From a virus, in IMG/VR virus record IMGVR_UViG_3300025728_000145, positions 1-64,000 of that record: a stretch of 64,000 nucleotides of DNA. One strand, 5' to 3'. The position numbers were made by a program, and so were the translations under genes. Numbering within the stretch: position 1 is the stretch's first letter; the number at the start of each line of letters is the position of its first letter. The notes below the pieces were generated by a model that was given only the letters and a program-made list of their open reading frames with translations, was not told the DNA's origin and did no database searches. Positions 52,784-59,752 of the stretch are shown one piece after another.

Positions 52784-52826
52784 AAATTTTAGCGGGGTCA
52801 GTTGAGAGACTGGCCCCGCCTTATCA
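52784..52826 (+). promoter_or_regulatory. Nested terminator with weak promoter
   Basis: Stem GCGGGGTCAGT (52792-52802) / ACTGGCCCCGC (52809-52819), one mismatch-type pair; TTGAGA (52802-52807) in the loop. The -10 is unclear (TTATCA or CATTAG). Confidence 0.65.
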
Positions 52827-52838
52827 TTAGGAGTAGAA

Positions 52839-53018
52839 GTGAAGACTGCACAGGAACGTAGTGAAATGTTTGATCGGGCACTGGAGCTTACGGCCGTTGA
52901 CCGGGCCGAGTTGTCGGTTAGAAAATTTTTCAAGGGGGCTTATGCACCTCCAGTCGTGGTGCTGGTAAGTTTTGGAGCACTGGGTGCAGTTCAAGGATTC
53001 ATCCAGCGTACATTCTAG
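52839..53018 (+). CDS. Small protein with hydrophobic C-terminus (59 aa)
   Basis: GTG 52839 after AGGAG. Helix QERSEMFDRALELTAVDRAE, basic turn, then YAPPVVVLVSFGALGAVQGF, probably a membrane segment. Confidence 0.56.
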   Translation: MKTAQERSEMFDRALELTAVDRAELSVRKFFKGAYAPPVVVLVSFGALGAVQGFIQRTF

Positions 53019-53027
53019 GGGGCCGAG

Positions 53028-53492
53028 GTGGCTGTAACTAAACAAGGCATCAAACGGCGCGTAGCGGCCCTGATGGTCGACTTTGGGGTAAAGGGCTACA
53101 CTGTCCGTGTTGGGCGCTCAAAAGGCGGATCATGGGCGCATTGTGACTATGTGAAGCGGGAGATAGTCATGAGTTCCAGTCTTTTGAGTTGCGACTGGGT
53201 ATTTATCAACCAGATTGCCATCCACGAAGTAGCCCATGCTTTCGTAGGCCCGAAAGTCACGGCTCACGGTAGGGACTGGCTAAAGACTGCCCGATCAATG
53301 GGGTACAGGTTGGGCGTAAAGGTGCCTAGGGGCGAACCGATCAAGGGGGAGCATAAATGGGTAGCCGTGTGTGAGACAGGGCTTCACAGCGCTATCAGAT
53401 TCGAAAAGAAAGCAGAAGACGGCGTGTTGCTATGTCGTCCGTGCTGGGATAGTGGGTCAGGAGAAGTCAGGGTGTTCTGGGACAGGCTCTAA
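53028..53492 (+). CDS. SprT-like zinc metalloprotease
   Basis: 154 residues, GTG start. INQIAIHEVAHAFVG contains HExxH and a later HGRDW supplies the third ligand, as in SprT/SprT-like proteins (HEL.H ... H...W). A C-terminal zinc-type part has VAVCETGLHSAIRFEKK and LLCRPCWDSG. Host SprT-like proteases act on proteins bound to DNA or on translation factors; the phage target is unknown. Confidence 0.8.
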   Translation: MAVTKQGIKRRVAALMVDFGVKGYTVRVGRSKGGSWAHCDYVKREIVMSSSLLSCDWVFINQIAIHEVAHAFVGPKVTAHGRDWLKTARSMGYRLGVKVPRGEPIKGEHKWVAVCETGLHSAIRFEKKAEDGVLLCRPCWDSGSGEVRVFWDRL

Positions 53493-53565
53493 GGGGCCTA
53501 GGAGCGCCTATAACGGCGAGCGCTAGTGATTGAGCCTTGAAAGAATTTAAGGCCGTTAGAAACGA

Positions 53566-53597
53566 AAATAGCCCCCACCTGATGGTGAGGGCTATTT
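53566..53597. terminator. Convergent terminator
   Basis: AAATAGCCCCCACC/GGTGAGGGCTATTT, 14 bp with one mismatch, loop TGAT. Lies between the plus-strand protease and the reversed block. The 70 bases before it hold nothing clear. Confidence 0.8.
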
Positions 53598-53605
53598 GCT
53601 TTGGT

Positions 53606-53827
53606 CTAGAGTTCATCCTGCTGAAATGTCCAGTATCCTAGTGACTTACCTGAATCGTCACGATTCTTGATCTTGGTCCATCCCCTGTCGTCAAGCTGGT
53701 CTACTGAATCTTGACCGCCGAGACGAAGCACCCGTTCGTATGCTTCATTGTTCTGCATGTCGGCCATGCGGCGCTTAGCGAGTTCCGCGTATTCACCGTT
53801 GATTGCCGGAGTGTAGAAGAGCTTCAT
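53606..53827 (-). CDS. Hypothetical protein (73 aa)
   Basis: ATG at 53827 with AAAGGAAC upstream. KLFYTPAINGEYAELAKRRM, helix MQNNEAYERVLRLGGQDS, DRGWTKIKNRDDSGKSLGYW. Unknown. Confidence 0.56.
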   Translation of the reverse strand: MKLFYTPAINGEYAELAKRRMADMQNNEAYERVLRLGGQDSVDQLDDRGWTKIKNRDDSGKSLGYWTFQQDEL

Positions 53828-53864
53828 TTCAGTTCCTTTGTTCGTTGTTCCTGCTGATAAAACA

Positions 53865-53908
53865 AGACTACGGCCTAACTCTCGTGGAGTCAAGCCGTAG
53901 TCTAAGAA
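53865..53908 (-). promoter_or_regulatory. Nested terminator-promoter module (reversed)
   Basis: On the minus strand AGACTACGGC pairs with GCCGTAGTCT around a loop starting TTGACT; TAGTCT, 17 bases after it, lies in the 3' arm and is followed by TGTTTT. Ends the unit from 54151 and starts the one from 53827. Confidence 0.85.
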
Positions 53909-53917
53909 AGTTTTTGA

Positions 53918-54151
53918 TTAGTTGGTGGAGAGGATCTGGATTACGAGAGTGTCTGAGGTGAGGCCGGTCTTGAAGCCACGGACGAAGTTGGTGTTAGCTG
54001 CGGCGACCATTGCAGCACCGTCGTAAGCGAGAGACAGGAACTTGAGGTATTCGTTGGTCTCGGTAACGTCATCGAGGTCTACAACGAAGATATCGTTAGC
54101 CTTGAGTTCGCCAACAGTGGTGAAGTGGACCTGAGCGGAGTTTGCAGACAT
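53918..54151 (-). CDS. Small alpha/beta protein (77 aa)
   Basis: SANSAQVHFTTVGELKANDI, FVVDLDDVTETNEYLKFLSL, AMVAAANTNFVRGF, DTLVIQILSTN. The 'L.A.D.FVVD' opening may be a small barrel. Unknown. Confidence 0.57.
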   Translation of the reverse strand: MSANSAQVHFTTVGELKANDIFVVDLDDVTETNEYLKFLSLAYDGAAMVAAANTNFVRGFKTGLTSDTLVIQILSTN

Positions 54152-54187
54152 TTTCGGTTCCTTTAGTTGTTTCTTGCTGATGTAGAT

Positions 54188-54236
54188 AGTCTATGGGGTG
54201 TTTGGGCAAAAGTAAAGCCCTACCGGAGTAGGGCTT
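54188..54236 (-). promoter_or_regulatory. Terminator then promoter (reversed)
   Basis: AAGCCCTAC-CGGA-GTAGGGCTT hairpin (54215-54236), then on the minus strand TTTACT, 17 bases, TAGACT, leading to the gene starting at 54151. Confidence 0.72.
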
Positions 54237-54244
54237 CAAAGTTT

Positions 54245-54553
54245 TTACAGGGTTTCAAAATCTTCCGAGTCAAGCTCGAACGGGTGAGTTCCGCCATTCA
54301 CTGTGTAGTCCGACTGTCCGGACCTATCCGTCTGGCTGTAGCGCTCGCAGTCTCCAACTTCAAGGATAAGGGGGTAGGTTCCGTATGTGTCTACGTGAGA
54401 TTCGATTGTTTCATAGGCCGTGACGTCATAGCCTGCAACAGTGACGACAGAACCAGACTTGACGACATCAATGTACCCGTTTTCATCTTCAACTTCAAGG
54501 TCAATCATGAGCTTGATCTGTGAGCCAATGGCTGGGATGTTCAGGGATTCCAT
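54245..54553 (-). CDS. Beta-rich protein (102 aa)
   Basis: LNIPAIGSQIKLMIDLEVED, VKSGSVVTVAGYDVTAYETI, YPLILEVGDCERYSQTDR: KOW-like openings in places. Acidic end (HPFELDSEDFETL). Unknown. Confidence 0.57.
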   Translation of the reverse strand: MESLNIPAIGSQIKLMIDLEVEDENGYIDVVKSGSVVTVAGYDVTAYETIESHVDTYGTYPLILEVGDCERYSQTDRSGQSDYTVNGGTHPFELDSEDFETL

Positions 54554-54586
54554 GTTTTCATTCCTTTGTTCGTTGCTGATGTATCT

Positions 54587-54662
54587 AGTCTAAGGTCTTT
54601 GTTGGCGGGTGTCAAGCTGGGATGAAAAGTTTTTGAGCAAAAGAAAAGGCCCCGTAGGGCCT
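54587..54662 (-). promoter_or_regulatory. Terminator then promoter (reversed)
   Basis: AGGCCC-TACG-GGGCCT with TTTTCTTTT (54645-54662), then TTGACA, 17 bases, TAGACT near 54587-54615. Here the two signals are adjacent, not nested. Confidence 0.75.
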
Positions 54663-54666
54663 ATCC

Positions 54667-54849
54667 TTAGTTGTTCGGGAATCGGGAGTCAAATTCTTCA
54701 TCTGGAAGAATGGTCCACACGGGTTCAGCTTCCCGGCACTCTGTGCAGTAGGTTGTGGGGCCGTCGTCTGCACCGTAGCTGAAAACGTCGTGTTCGCCAG
54801 TTTCCGTGCAGATGGAGCCGGTACGGTCCTTAGTTGCGAAGTGTGCCAT
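54667..54849 (-). CDS. Small Cys-pair protein (60 aa)
   Basis: ATG at 54849 with AAAGGAAAG. HFATKDRTGSICTETGEHDV and TTYCTECREAEPVW: C..C plus C and H, a likely zinc site. Confidence 0.58.
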   Translation of the reverse strand: MAHFATKDRTGSICTETGEHDVFSYGADDGPTTYCTECREAEPVWTILPDEEFDSRFPNN

Positions 54850-54885
54850 TTTCTTTCCTTTGTTTGTTCCTGCTGTTGATACAAG

Positions 54886-54930
54886 TCTAGGGCATAGCCG
54901 CGTGGATTGCAACCATGCCCTAGAAAAGTT
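54886..54930 (-). promoter_or_regulatory. Nested terminator-promoter module (reversed)
   Basis: Minus strand CTAGGGCAT / ATGCCCTAG stem; TTGCAA in the loop, 17 bases, TAGACT overlapping the 3' arm. Preceded by AAAAAACTTTT. Confidence 0.83.
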
Positions 54931-54936
54931 TTTTGA

Positions 54937-55371
54937 TTAGTCGTTTTCAGTCTGGCACTGCGGGTAGCTCCACATGTTCCATTCGGAGCCGTGATCGTGT
55001 GCGAAATACTCTGCGGAGCACTCATCGATGATCCCAGTGGCGTGTGCTACCTCATGGAGCAGGATGTGAGCGCCCTCAGGGGTGTTGTAGACCTGCGGTG
55101 AGACAATCACAGCAGTGTATCCCTCAACAGTAAGGAACGTGCAGCCACCGCCCGTACCAGTGGGGCTGATCTTAGAGCCACAGTTCTGATCCTCAGTGAA
55201 GAACAGGCGAGTGTTGGCAGGGAGTGACAGGCCAGCCTTGTCAAGGACACCCTGTTCCCAGCTAACTACCTGAGTGACAGGTGAAGGAGCAGGAGTCTCA
55301 ACCTCAGCAACCTGAGAGGGGAAGAGGCCAGCAAAGATAGAGACGATGAGGGCGAAGATTGAGGCGTACAT
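54937..55371 (-). CDS. Secreted zinc metalloprotease-like protein
   Basis: 144 residues. Signal peptide or anchor (YASIFALIVSIFAGLFPS), linker rich in Pro/Thr, then FFTEDQNCGSKISPTGTGGG, VIVSPQVYNTPEGAHILLHE and HEVAHATGIIDECSAEYFAH. The HExxH with a downstream DE..AE fits a gluzincin-type site. Paired Cys suggest folding outside the cell. A role on the host wall or in superinfection is possible. Confidence 0.7.
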   Translation of the reverse strand: MYASIFALIVSIFAGLFPSQVAEVETPAPSPVTQVVSWEQGVLDKAGLSLPANTRLFFTEDQNCGSKISPTGTGGGCTFLTVEGYTAVIVSPQVYNTPEGAHILLHEVAHATGIIDECSAEYFAHDHGSEWNMWSYPQCQTEND

Positions 55372-55401
55372 TGTGTGTCCTTTGTTCGTTGGTATGTAGA
55401 T

Positions 55402-55430
55402 AGTCTATGACACATAGAGGTATGAGTCAA
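55402..55430 (-). promoter_or_regulatory. Promoter of reversed protease gene
   Basis: Minus strand TTGACT, 17 bases, TAGACT, then ATCTACATACCAACGAACAAAGGAC. The -35 sits in ATGAG-TTGA-CTCAT. Confidence 0.78.
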
Positions 55431-55572
55431 CTCATGACAAAGAAATCTTTTGAGAAAAGTTTTCATGACTCATTGAGTGAAATGTCTTGACAATATGAAT
55501 CAAAAAGAATATTCGCGTGTGTATGCACGTGGATGCATAGGTAAAAAGTTTTAAAATATTTTATTTGAGCAT
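55431..55572. other. AT-rich divergent intergenic region
   Basis: Separates the reversed block from the next plus-strand block. Contains TTGACA at 55492, TGCACGTGGATGCA symmetry near 55524 and AAAAAGTTTTAAAATATTTTA at 55542-55562. No gene. Confidence 0.45.
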
Positions 55573-55635
55573 TTGACTTGATTGGGTGGATTGTGGTAGG
55601 CTAAGGGTATGCGGAGGCTTTCTCGAAACTTTTAG
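55573..55635 (+). promoter_or_regulatory. Leaderless promoter with 8-codon ORF
   Basis: TTGACT, 18 bases, TAGGCT (55597-55602); 6 nt later ATG CGG AGG CTT TCT CGA AAC TTT TAG. Could be a leader peptide for the gene at 55761 or an accidental frame. Confidence 0.45.
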
Positions 55636-55702
55636 GGGTGCCACCTCAGACTGAGCACTAGGTCGCTCACCGAAATAGCTAAAAAATACTTAACATACCG
55701 AT

Positions 55703-55731
55703 TTGCACCTTTAAGTAAACCATGCTAAACT
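55703..55731 (+). promoter_or_regulatory. Promoter
   Basis: TTGCAC, 17 bases, TAAACT, then ATCAAAAACCACCAACCTAAGGAG before ATG 55761. Confidence 0.68.
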
Positions 55732-55760
55732 ATCAAAAACCACCAACCTAAGGAGAACCA

Positions 55761-56177
55761 ATGTCTTTCGCTTCAGACCTTCACGCCCAATACGTCACCC
55801 TCATGGAGCAATACGAACTCAAAGTCGAACGCCTTGTAGACAGGTGGATCGAGATTCAGGTCCAGATGGGTAAGCTGAACTCCGAAGCCATCCATCAATT
55901 CTTCATTCCGTATGAGTTTAGCCACGATGACACCAAGCTTGGATTCAGGACTCTTGACCCTGAACAGGACTATTACGGAGCAAAAATCATCTACATCCCA
56001 ACTGCATACTTCGAAGACCAAACCCCTTACGAAGAAGCCCTGAAGAACCACCTAGATCAGGTCGAGAAGAACAAGCAGTCCGCCAAGCGCCGCATGACAC
56101 AGCAGCAAGTCGATTCCCTTGAACGCCAACTCGCCCAAGCCAAGGCCCAACTTGCGGGAATCCCAAAGAACGGATAG
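55761..56177 (+). CDS. Helical protein (138 aa)
   Basis: YVTLMEQYELKVERLVDRWI helix, a strand-rich middle (GFRTLDPEQDYYGAKIIYIP), then a long coiled coil (MTQQQVDSLERQLAQAKAQL). Unknown. Confidence 0.6.
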   Translation: MSFASDLHAQYVTLMEQYELKVERLVDRWIEIQVQMGKLNSEAIHQFFIPYEFSHDDTKLGFRTLDPEQDYYGAKIIYIPTAYFEDQTPYEEALKNHLDQVEKNKQSAKRRMTQQQVDSLERQLAQAKAQLAGIPKNG

Positions 56178-56180
56178 ACT
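56152..56180 (+). promoter_or_regulatory. Leaderless promoter
   Basis: TTGCGG in the upstream gene, 17 bases, TAGACT; ATG 56187 is 6 nt away. Confidence 0.72.
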
Positions 56181-56186
56181 CTCCCC

Positions 56187-56483
56187 ATGAATACACGAGT
56201 CTCCCGCCAAATCCAGCAAATGGCTTCAGCCCTGAACTGCACCTACAAGGTTGCCCAACTCTTCCGGCACCTCCACGTCAAGGCAAAGAAACTTCAAACA
56301 CAGATAGACAAGCAAGCAGAGCAGATCAATTTCCTCACCGATCTTCTCCGAAACAACGAAGTACACGAGTCCACCTGTTCGATCCCACGAGCAATCGCGC
56401 ATAACCGTCTGGGTATGTCCTACATGATCCCTCAGCCCTGTGACTGCTGGCTCTCGGTTGACATCTCAGACACCACCCTGTAG
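56187..56483 (+). CDS. Coiled coil with H..C/CDCW domain (98 aa)
   Basis: KAKKLQTQIDKQAEQINFLT coiled coil, then VHESTCSIPRA and PQPCDCWLSVD. The next protein opens with the same pair (LHEPDCTAFSP ... SYCDCWISRN), so they share a metal-type domain. Confidence 0.62.
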   Translation: MNTRVSRQIQQMASALNCTYKVAQLFRHLHVKAKKLQTQIDKQAEQINFLTDLLRNNEVHESTCSIPRAIAHNRLGMSYMIPQPCDCWLSVDISDTTL

Positions 56484-56486
56484 ACT
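56458..56486 (+). promoter_or_regulatory. Leaderless promoter
   Basis: TTGACA, 17 bases, TAGACT in the end of the upstream gene; ATG 56493 is 6 nt away. Confidence 0.76.
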
Positions 56487-56492
56487 GTCCGT

Positions 56493-57065
56493 ATGGAATC
56501 CCAAGACTCTGCGCTCTTCAGCGCCCTCAATCAAGAACTGCACTTCCTTCGGCGTATCATCTTCGCCAACCGCCTTCATGAGCCGGATTGCACTGCCTTC
56601 TCCCCACCTGAGAACTCAGGATTTCCTTTTGCATCCTTTGGTCGTTCATACTGTGACTGCTGGATTTCCCGCAACAACCCGGAACCAGACCCGACCAAGG
56701 GCTACGCGATCTACGAGAAGGCCACGGAAAGCCTCGAAAACATCCTTTTCCGGTCCCGAGCCGCCGCAGTTGACTATCTCACGGAAGAATATGGCTTCTC
56801 GCGGGACTCAAAGTCCGATAGGTACTGGGAAAATACGTATCTCGTTATCGAAGCCAAGGCAAAAGAGGTAGAACCACCTCCCACGTCCTTCAAAATCATG
56901 CCCAAGCGATACGGAGCGCCCTCATGGACCGGAGAAACCATCCATCCGACTCGTGAAGCAGCCATTGAAGAGCTAACAAAAGACAAAAACCTCCACTCCA
57001 CCCACGAAATGGCCGATAAGTACTGGGGCCACACGTGGAACATCGTAGAAAACAAGGAGAATTAA
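56493..57065 (+). CDS. CDCW domain plus two YRI-like repeats
   Basis: 190 residues. N-terminal H..C/CDCW domain shared with 56187, then two repeats: YAIYEKATESLENILFRSRA-AVDYLTEEY...YLVIEAK and FKIMPKRYGAPSWTGETIHP-TREAAIEELT...WNIVEN. Each repeat is strand, W/L turn, 'R.AA.. L' helix, strand, like the YRI family. Confidence 0.62.
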   Translation: MESQDSALFSALNQELHFLRRIIFANRLHEPDCTAFSPPENSGFPFASFGRSYCDCWISRNNPEPDPTKGYAIYEKATESLENILFRSRAAAVDYLTEEYGFSRDSKSDRYWENTYLVIEAKAKEVEPPPTSFKIMPKRYGAPSWTGETIHPTREAAIEELTKDKNLHSTHEMADKYWGHTWNIVENKEN

Positions 57066-57421
57066 TGAAAATCAAGATCAAAGACCTTGAAACCTTCGCA
57101 ACAGACCTCGAAGAGATGTATGGTACCATGGAACGCCTCTCAAATAAGGGTATCCCATCGGAACATTCCGTTTATCAAGACCTTCTGGAGGCCACAATCC
57201 AGATGAACATCGAACTCATCCCCGACGAACCGGAAATCCCACAATCCAAGACCCACATTGGATGGATTATCTGGTACAACCCCGGATCAAGGCAGTCTTT
57301 TGAGTTTGACGAGCTATACAGCAGTAAAGAGTCAGCCCAACTCGATATTGATCAGGTCAATAAGGCGTATCCACAAGAGGCCGACGACAACAAGTACTCA
57401 ATCAAGGAAGTTTTCATCTAA
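57065..57421 (+). CDS. Helix plus YRI-like domain (118 aa)
   Basis: ATG 57065 in a TAATG overlap. Helical first part (IKIKDLETFATDLEEMYGTM), then HIGWIIWYNPGSRQSFEFDE, SSKESAQLDIDQVNKAY and KYSIKEVFI, a YRI-type C-terminus. Confidence 0.6.
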   Translation: MKIKIKDLETFATDLEEMYGTMERLSNKGIPSEHSVYQDLLEATIQMNIELIPDEPEIPQSKTHIGWIIWYNPGSRQSFEFDELYSSKESAQLDIDQVNKAYPQEADDNKYSIKEVFI

Positions 57422-57571
57422 ATGGCACTCATCCCACCTTCAGAAACCCCGATTTATGACGAACTTGCCACAAAATACAACGCCAAGGCGCTCTATGAGC
57501 AGGTTTTCGTAGCAACCGACGAAGATCTCCCTCCGATTGAGCCTCTGGGAGTCAACATTGGCACGAACTGA
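57422..57571 (+). CDS. Small protein (49 aa)
   Basis: Starts next to the upstream stop. SETPIYDELATKYNAKALYE and an acidic Pro-rich end. Position and spacing are the main support. Confidence 0.5.
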   Translation: MALIPPSETPIYDELATKYNAKALYEQVFVATDEDLPPIEPLGVNIGTN

Positions 57572-57578
57572 TCCCATT

Positions 57579-57842
57579 ATGCTTACTCCCGTCCAACGAT
57601 ATCTCTCTGCCCTTGCCCGTATGGCCGAATTGGCCGAAAATGACCAAGAACTTCCCGCAGCAGAGACCGTCATCCACCTGAACTCGATGCTGACCGCCTG
57701 TGCTGAGCTTATCCGGGAAAATGACCTTCTCAGCGCCCAACTGCGTTCCGCAGACACCTACATCGCAGAACTTGAGATCGATAACGCCGTAAAGGACATC
57801 GAAATCTTCAATTTTGACAGCACAAAGGGCCAAAATGAGTAA
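57579..57842 (+). CDS. Two-helix-type coiled protein (87 aa)
   Basis: ATG 57579, 7 nt after the upstream stop, without a visible ribosome site. VQRYLSALARMAELAENDQE, linker, ELIRENDLLSAQLRSADTYI coiled helix. Confidence 0.55.
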   Translation: MLTPVQRYLSALARMAELAENDQELPAAETVIHLNSMLTACAELIRENDLLSAQLRSADTYIAELEIDNAVKDIEIFNFDSTKGQNE

Positions 57843-57865
57843 AAATTACGAAGAAAAGGAAAAGA

Positions 57866-58360
57866 ATGACTAACCTCACCCCTCAGCAAATCCTCGCCAT
57901 CCCCATGCAGGACAACGACGCCAAGGCCAAGACCATCTACCAGTACCTCCAAGCTATTTCGCGTAGGGTCTGGATCGAGAGTGAAGGATTCTCTGGTAAG
58001 CGTCCGTTCGGCAACTCCGGATGGGAGCATGATCTTTACATTGCTCTCGCCAAGGCTGGGGCCATTCAGTCTGAATACGATGAGGAAATAGAAGAGTTTA
58101 CCGACTACGATACCTCAACCGCTGACATCCTCATTAATCAGGCTCTCGACTTCCTAGAAAACGCAGACCCTCTCTCCATCCAGCTTCCTCCGGAGCCTAC
58201 AGAGTACTGGGTTGCCCGACTAATTGTGGAGTCAGGACACGAAGATTACGGTCCTGCTCTCTGGGGGCCGTTCACGGAAAAAGAAGCCAAAGTACGACTA
58301 ATTGAGAAGCAAAGGCTCCTATCAAAAATGACCTATAAGGTTCTCCACATTCCCACTTAA
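57866..58360 (+). CDS. Helical domain plus YRI-like C-terminus (164 aa)
   Basis: AAGGAAAAG upstream. First 100 residues helical with IADILINQALDFL-type segments; the end has YWVARLIVESGHEDYGPALW, FTEKEAKVRLIEKQRLL, TYKVLHIPT, a full YRI-type module with a W-G-P turn. Confidence 0.6.
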   Translation: MTNLTPQQILAIPMQDNDAKAKTIYQYLQAISRRVWIESEGFSGKRPFGNSGWEHDLYIALAKAGAIQSEYDEEIEEFTDYDTSTADILINQALDFLENADPLSIQLPPEPTEYWVARLIVESGHEDYGPALWGPFTEKEAKVRLIEKQRLLSKMTYKVLHIPT

Positions 58361-58404
58361 TTCTCAAACAACCATTCCACATCTGATATACTAAATAAAC
58401 CACG

Positions 58405-58440
58405 AAAAGACGCTCCCACCAAGGGGCGTCTTTTCTTTTT
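58405..58440 (+). terminator. Strong terminator before lysis-like genes
   Basis: AAAAGACGCTCC/GGGGCGTCTTTT (one G-U), then TTTTCTTTTT. A TATACT at 58387 upstream of it has no clear -35. Confidence 0.85.
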
Positions 58441-58465
58441 GTAGATTAGATTAGGAGGGCATCTA

Positions 58466-58801
58466 GTGGACAAGTTTTTAGAGCTTCTAGGAACCGCTGG
58501 AATCCCGAGTGGCTTTGTAGGAGTCTGTCTAACTCTACTGTTCTACGTACGTAGGCAGGAAGCCGGGGTTAGGACAGATATCAACGGCTCGCTCCAACGT
58601 CTGACTGCTGAGAAACTTGATCTGAATGATGAAATCGATGCTCTGAAGGATGAACTCCAAAAGAAAGAGTCCGAGATCGACCTTCTACGTAAAGAACGTA
58701 GGGAAGCTGAAGATCGTGAAGACGAATTTAGGCGTCGTGCCAAGGCGCTTGAGGCAAAGGTTGCCTCACTTGAGGCTAAACTAGGAGACAGTGATGAATG
58801 A
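58466..58801 (+). CDS. Single-TM coiled-coil membrane protein
   Basis: 111 residues, GTG after AGGAGGG. TM about 13-29 (GFVGVCLTLLFYV), then a long coiled coil (LDLNDEIDALKDELQKKESE). Position before a holin-like gene suggests a lysis or envelope role; small phage TM-coiled-coil proteins act as holin partners or spanins, but this is inference. Confidence 0.6.
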   Translation: MDKFLELLGTAGIPSGFVGVCLTLLFYVRRQEAGVRTDINGSLQRLTAEKLDLNDEIDALKDELQKKESEIDLLRKERREAEDREDEFRRRAKALEAKVASLEAKLGDSDE

Positions 58802-59744
58802 GGACACACATAGCGAGTCCGCCCTTGAATTAAGGGTACGTCAGCTTAAGAAATATATGACTCTAGGAATCATCGGTCTGCTGGTTTTGGGGATTTTGCA
58901 GATTTTCTATACGGCTTCCGTAAAGCAGAATGAAACAAACGCCCTTACCAATTCACAGGTCCAAGCTCAAACGACGAAGGATTCTACGATTTGTCAGACT
59001 TTCCCGGACGATGACCTGTGTACATTGGCTGAAGAGGTTTTGGCGGACCCCAAGCAGACAATTACACCAAAGGATGGTTCCAACGGTACAAACGGAACCA
59101 ACGGAAAGAACGGTTCCGATGGTCGCGGTGTAACGAAGTTCGATATTGTCAATGGCAACCTTGTTGTCCAGTACACGGACGGCGTTGAGCAGACCATTGG
59201 AAAGGTTGTCGGCAGGGACGGTGTTGCGGGAGCAACTGGCGCTACGGGTGCCAAGGGAGAGACTGGGGTCAGCGGTAAAGATGGCCGTGGAATCCTCTCT
59301 ACTGGACTGGAATCAGGGTCTTTGATCGTGAGGTACAGTGACGGCACGACAGAGAACCTAGGATACGTTGTCGGACCTGCTGGAGCCAATGGTGCGGACG
59401 GAGCACCGGGTAAGGATGGTGTCGGAACAACCGGGGCCACCGGGGCAACTGGTCCCCAAGGAGAGCAAGGCCCACAGGGTGTTGCTGGTCCTCCGGGGAC
59501 AAACGGAATTTCCATCACGGATGTTCAGGTGGACAATACCGGGACAGTTGTTGTTTATTACTCCAACAATACCAGTGCAGTTGCCGGTAAGGTAATTGTC
59601 AGTTCCATTACATCCATGGTCTGTGATCCAAATACCGATATCCTGACTATTACCATTTCCGATGGCACAGCATTTACGACGACCGTCGATTGTAGTCCAG
59701 ATATTTTGCCAGCAGCACCAAACCCATCAACACTAATGAAGTAA
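58791..59744 (+). CDS. Membrane-anchored collagen-like protein
   Basis: About 317 residues (GTG 58791 or ATG 58794). TM about 23-43, then Gly-X-Y tracts (GSNGTNGTNGKNGSDGRG; GATGATGAKGETGVSGKDG; GPAGANGADGAPGKDG; GPQGEQGPQGVAGPPG) alternating with three similar beta repeats (GNLVVQYTDGVEQTIGKVVG; GSLIVRYSDGTTENLGYVVG; GTVVVYYSNNTSAVAGKVIV). Such trimeric triple-helix stalks usually belong to phage fibres; anchoring in the membrane is unusual. Confidence 0.8.
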   Translation: MMNEDTHSESALELRVRQLKKYMTLGIIGLLVLGILQIFYTASVKQNETNALTNSQVQAQTTKDSTICQTFPDDDLCTLAEEVLADPKQTITPKDGSNGTNGTNGKNGSDGRGVTKFDIVNGNLVVQYTDGVEQTIGKVVGRDGVAGATGATGAKGETGVSGKDGRGILSTGLESGSLIVRYSDGTTENLGYVVGPAGANGADGAPGKDGVGTTGATGATGPQGEQGPQGVAGPPGTNGISITDVQVDNTGTVVVYYSNNTSAVAGKVIVSSITSMVCDPNTDILTITISDGTAFTTTVDCSPDILPAAPNPSTLMK

Positions 59745-59752
59745 GGAATCTC

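Noticed and set aside
59299-59502. Minus-strand frames inside the collagen-like gene
   Set aside because: Products of the repetitive Gly-X-Y coding sequence.
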